From: Alphaproteobacteria bacterium
GTDB lineage: Bacteria > Pseudomonadota > Alphaproteobacteria > GCA-2731375
DNA: 14,017 nt
Direction: 5' to 3'
Assembly (NCBI GenBank): GCA_030746295.1
Contig: JASLMY010000126.1
Coordinates: 1 to 14,017, forward strand
Under the pieces are notes generated by a model. It saw nothing but the letters and a program-made list of their open reading frames with translations, searched no databases and was not told where the DNA came from. Of the stretch, positions 13,773 to 14,017 are shown one piece after another (positions within the stretch are counted from its first letter, which is position 1; each line of letters begins with the position of its first letter). The position numbers and the translations under genes are program-made.

Positions 13773-14017
13773 TCAGACCCCGACCGCCTCCCTCAGGCCG
13801 GCGGACGCGGTCTCGATGCGCTCGGCCAGCTCTGCTGCGTTCAGCCCGCCGATCGGATGGTCGACGACGATCAGCTTGGGCGTGACGTTGCGCGCCTTCG
13901 CCTGGGTCATGACGAGCGGCAGGAAGGTCTTGGTGGTGACGACGAAGCTTTCGACGCCTTGTTTCTCGAGTTCGATGCTGTCATGGAAACTCCACGACGA
14001 GCATGCCCCTCAATCCG
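13773..14017 (-). CDS. UGSC-type selenoprotein, C-terminal part, with in-frame TGA read as selenocysteine (runs off right edge)
   Basis: The frame ending at the TGA at 13773-13775 is open for 78 codons back to a TGA at 14010-14012 and continues beyond it as GAT. Reading that TGA as selenocysteine gives D-U-G-A-C-S-S-W-S-F-H-D-S-I-E-L-E, close to the known UGSC-type (seleno)protein motif, with a resolving Cys three residues after Sec. Downstream are T-T-K-T-F-L-P-L and LIVVDHPIGGLNAAEL; the Sec/Cys loop followed by 'G-(V/I)-x-(S/T)-(F/V)-V-x-T' and 'HP(I/L)G' recalls the Sec-containing domain of glycine-reductase-type GrdB proteins. It is probably a cytoplasmic redox enzyme or reductase subunit. 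A hairpin follows the codon directly (separate entry). There is no usable start between 14010 and the conserved part, so a gene beginning after the TGA would lack the motif. The N-terminus lies outside the window. Selenocysteine is very likely, not proven. Confidence 0.82.
13980..13998 (-). promoter_or_regulatory. bacterial SECIS hairpin
   Basis: On the minus strand, GTCGTGGA-GTT-TCCATGAC forms an 8-bp stem (one G-U pair) with a GUU apical loop. It starts 11 bases after the in-frame UGA, and the loop lies 20-22 bases after it, in the range where SelB-binding bacterial SECIS elements such as that of fdhF carry their apical GU. It lies inside the coding sequence, as bacterial SECIS elements do. 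Confidence 0.75.

Noticed and set aside
13773..14009. Treating the edge frame as a conventional short gene or pseudogene beginning after the TGA
   Set aside because: No start codon precedes the conserved part in this frame, and the protein similarity and hairpin are best explained by read-through as selenocysteine.

Overview
The window is GC-rich DNA coding on both strands, with strong purine-rich ribosome binding sites and little intergenic space. Gene content (PhyH-type dioxygenase, ornithine cyclodeaminase-like, GST, duplicated small-barrel proteins) and an AGAGCATGAT-type palindromic repeat suggest an alphaproteobacterium, perhaps of the Rhodospirillales kind. That assignment is by eye, not by search. 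It looks like accessory catabolic gene content: there are no ribosomal, tRNA, transposase or phage genes, and no stretch above 300 bases without a gene.

Layout. 1-1494 (minus): a two-domain carboxymuconolactone decarboxylase-like protein, an isoprenylcysteine methyltransferase-like membrane protein, and the N-terminus of an ATZ/TRZ-like amidohydrolase that runs off the left edge. 1584-4542 (plus): a duplicated ferredoxin-like barrel protein, an iron-alcohol-dehydrogenase/maleylacetate-reductase-like enzyme and a PhyH dioxygenase. 4555-5817 (minus): an unknown multipass membrane protein and a TetR regulator. 6083-7409 (plus): a glutathione S-transferase-like protein and a bicupin, divergent from the TetR gene across a region with two similar palindromic operators. 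7447-8169 (minus): a secreted, internally duplicated DUF1330-like protein. 8330-9337 (plus): an ornithine cyclodeaminase/mu-crystallin-family dehydrogenase with a good promoter. 9509-14017 (minus): a five-gene cluster, read right to left as a truncated selenoprotein gene, two paralogous genes of an unrecognised Cys-containing family (B then A), a dihydroorotase/hydantoinase-like cyclic amidohydrolase and an Asp/Glu-racemase-superfamily protein.

The main discovery is at the right edge. The frame ending at the TGA at 13773-13775 reads through an in-frame TGA at 14010-14012 in the motif Asp-Sec-Gly-Ala-Cys. Eleven bases past that codon is an 8-bp hairpin (13980-13998) with a GUU loop, a convincing bacterial SECIS. 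Conventional ORF calling misses this gene. The protein resembles the UGSC-type (seleno)protein family, and its HPIGG segment recalls the Sec-bearing part of glycine reductase GrdB.

How the genes may work together is inference. The right cluster combines a Sec redox protein, two Cys-rich paralogs, a ring-opening-type amidohydrolase with an altered metal site, and a racemase/isomerase relative lacking its second catalytic Cys. This suggests an undescribed route acting on a small cyclic amide, ureide or sulfur compound, with the nearby cyclodeaminase-like dehydrogenase a possible partner. The left half looks like uptake into central metabolism of ring-cleavage-type intermediates. The TetR/GST/bicupin block looks like an electrophile-response unit.
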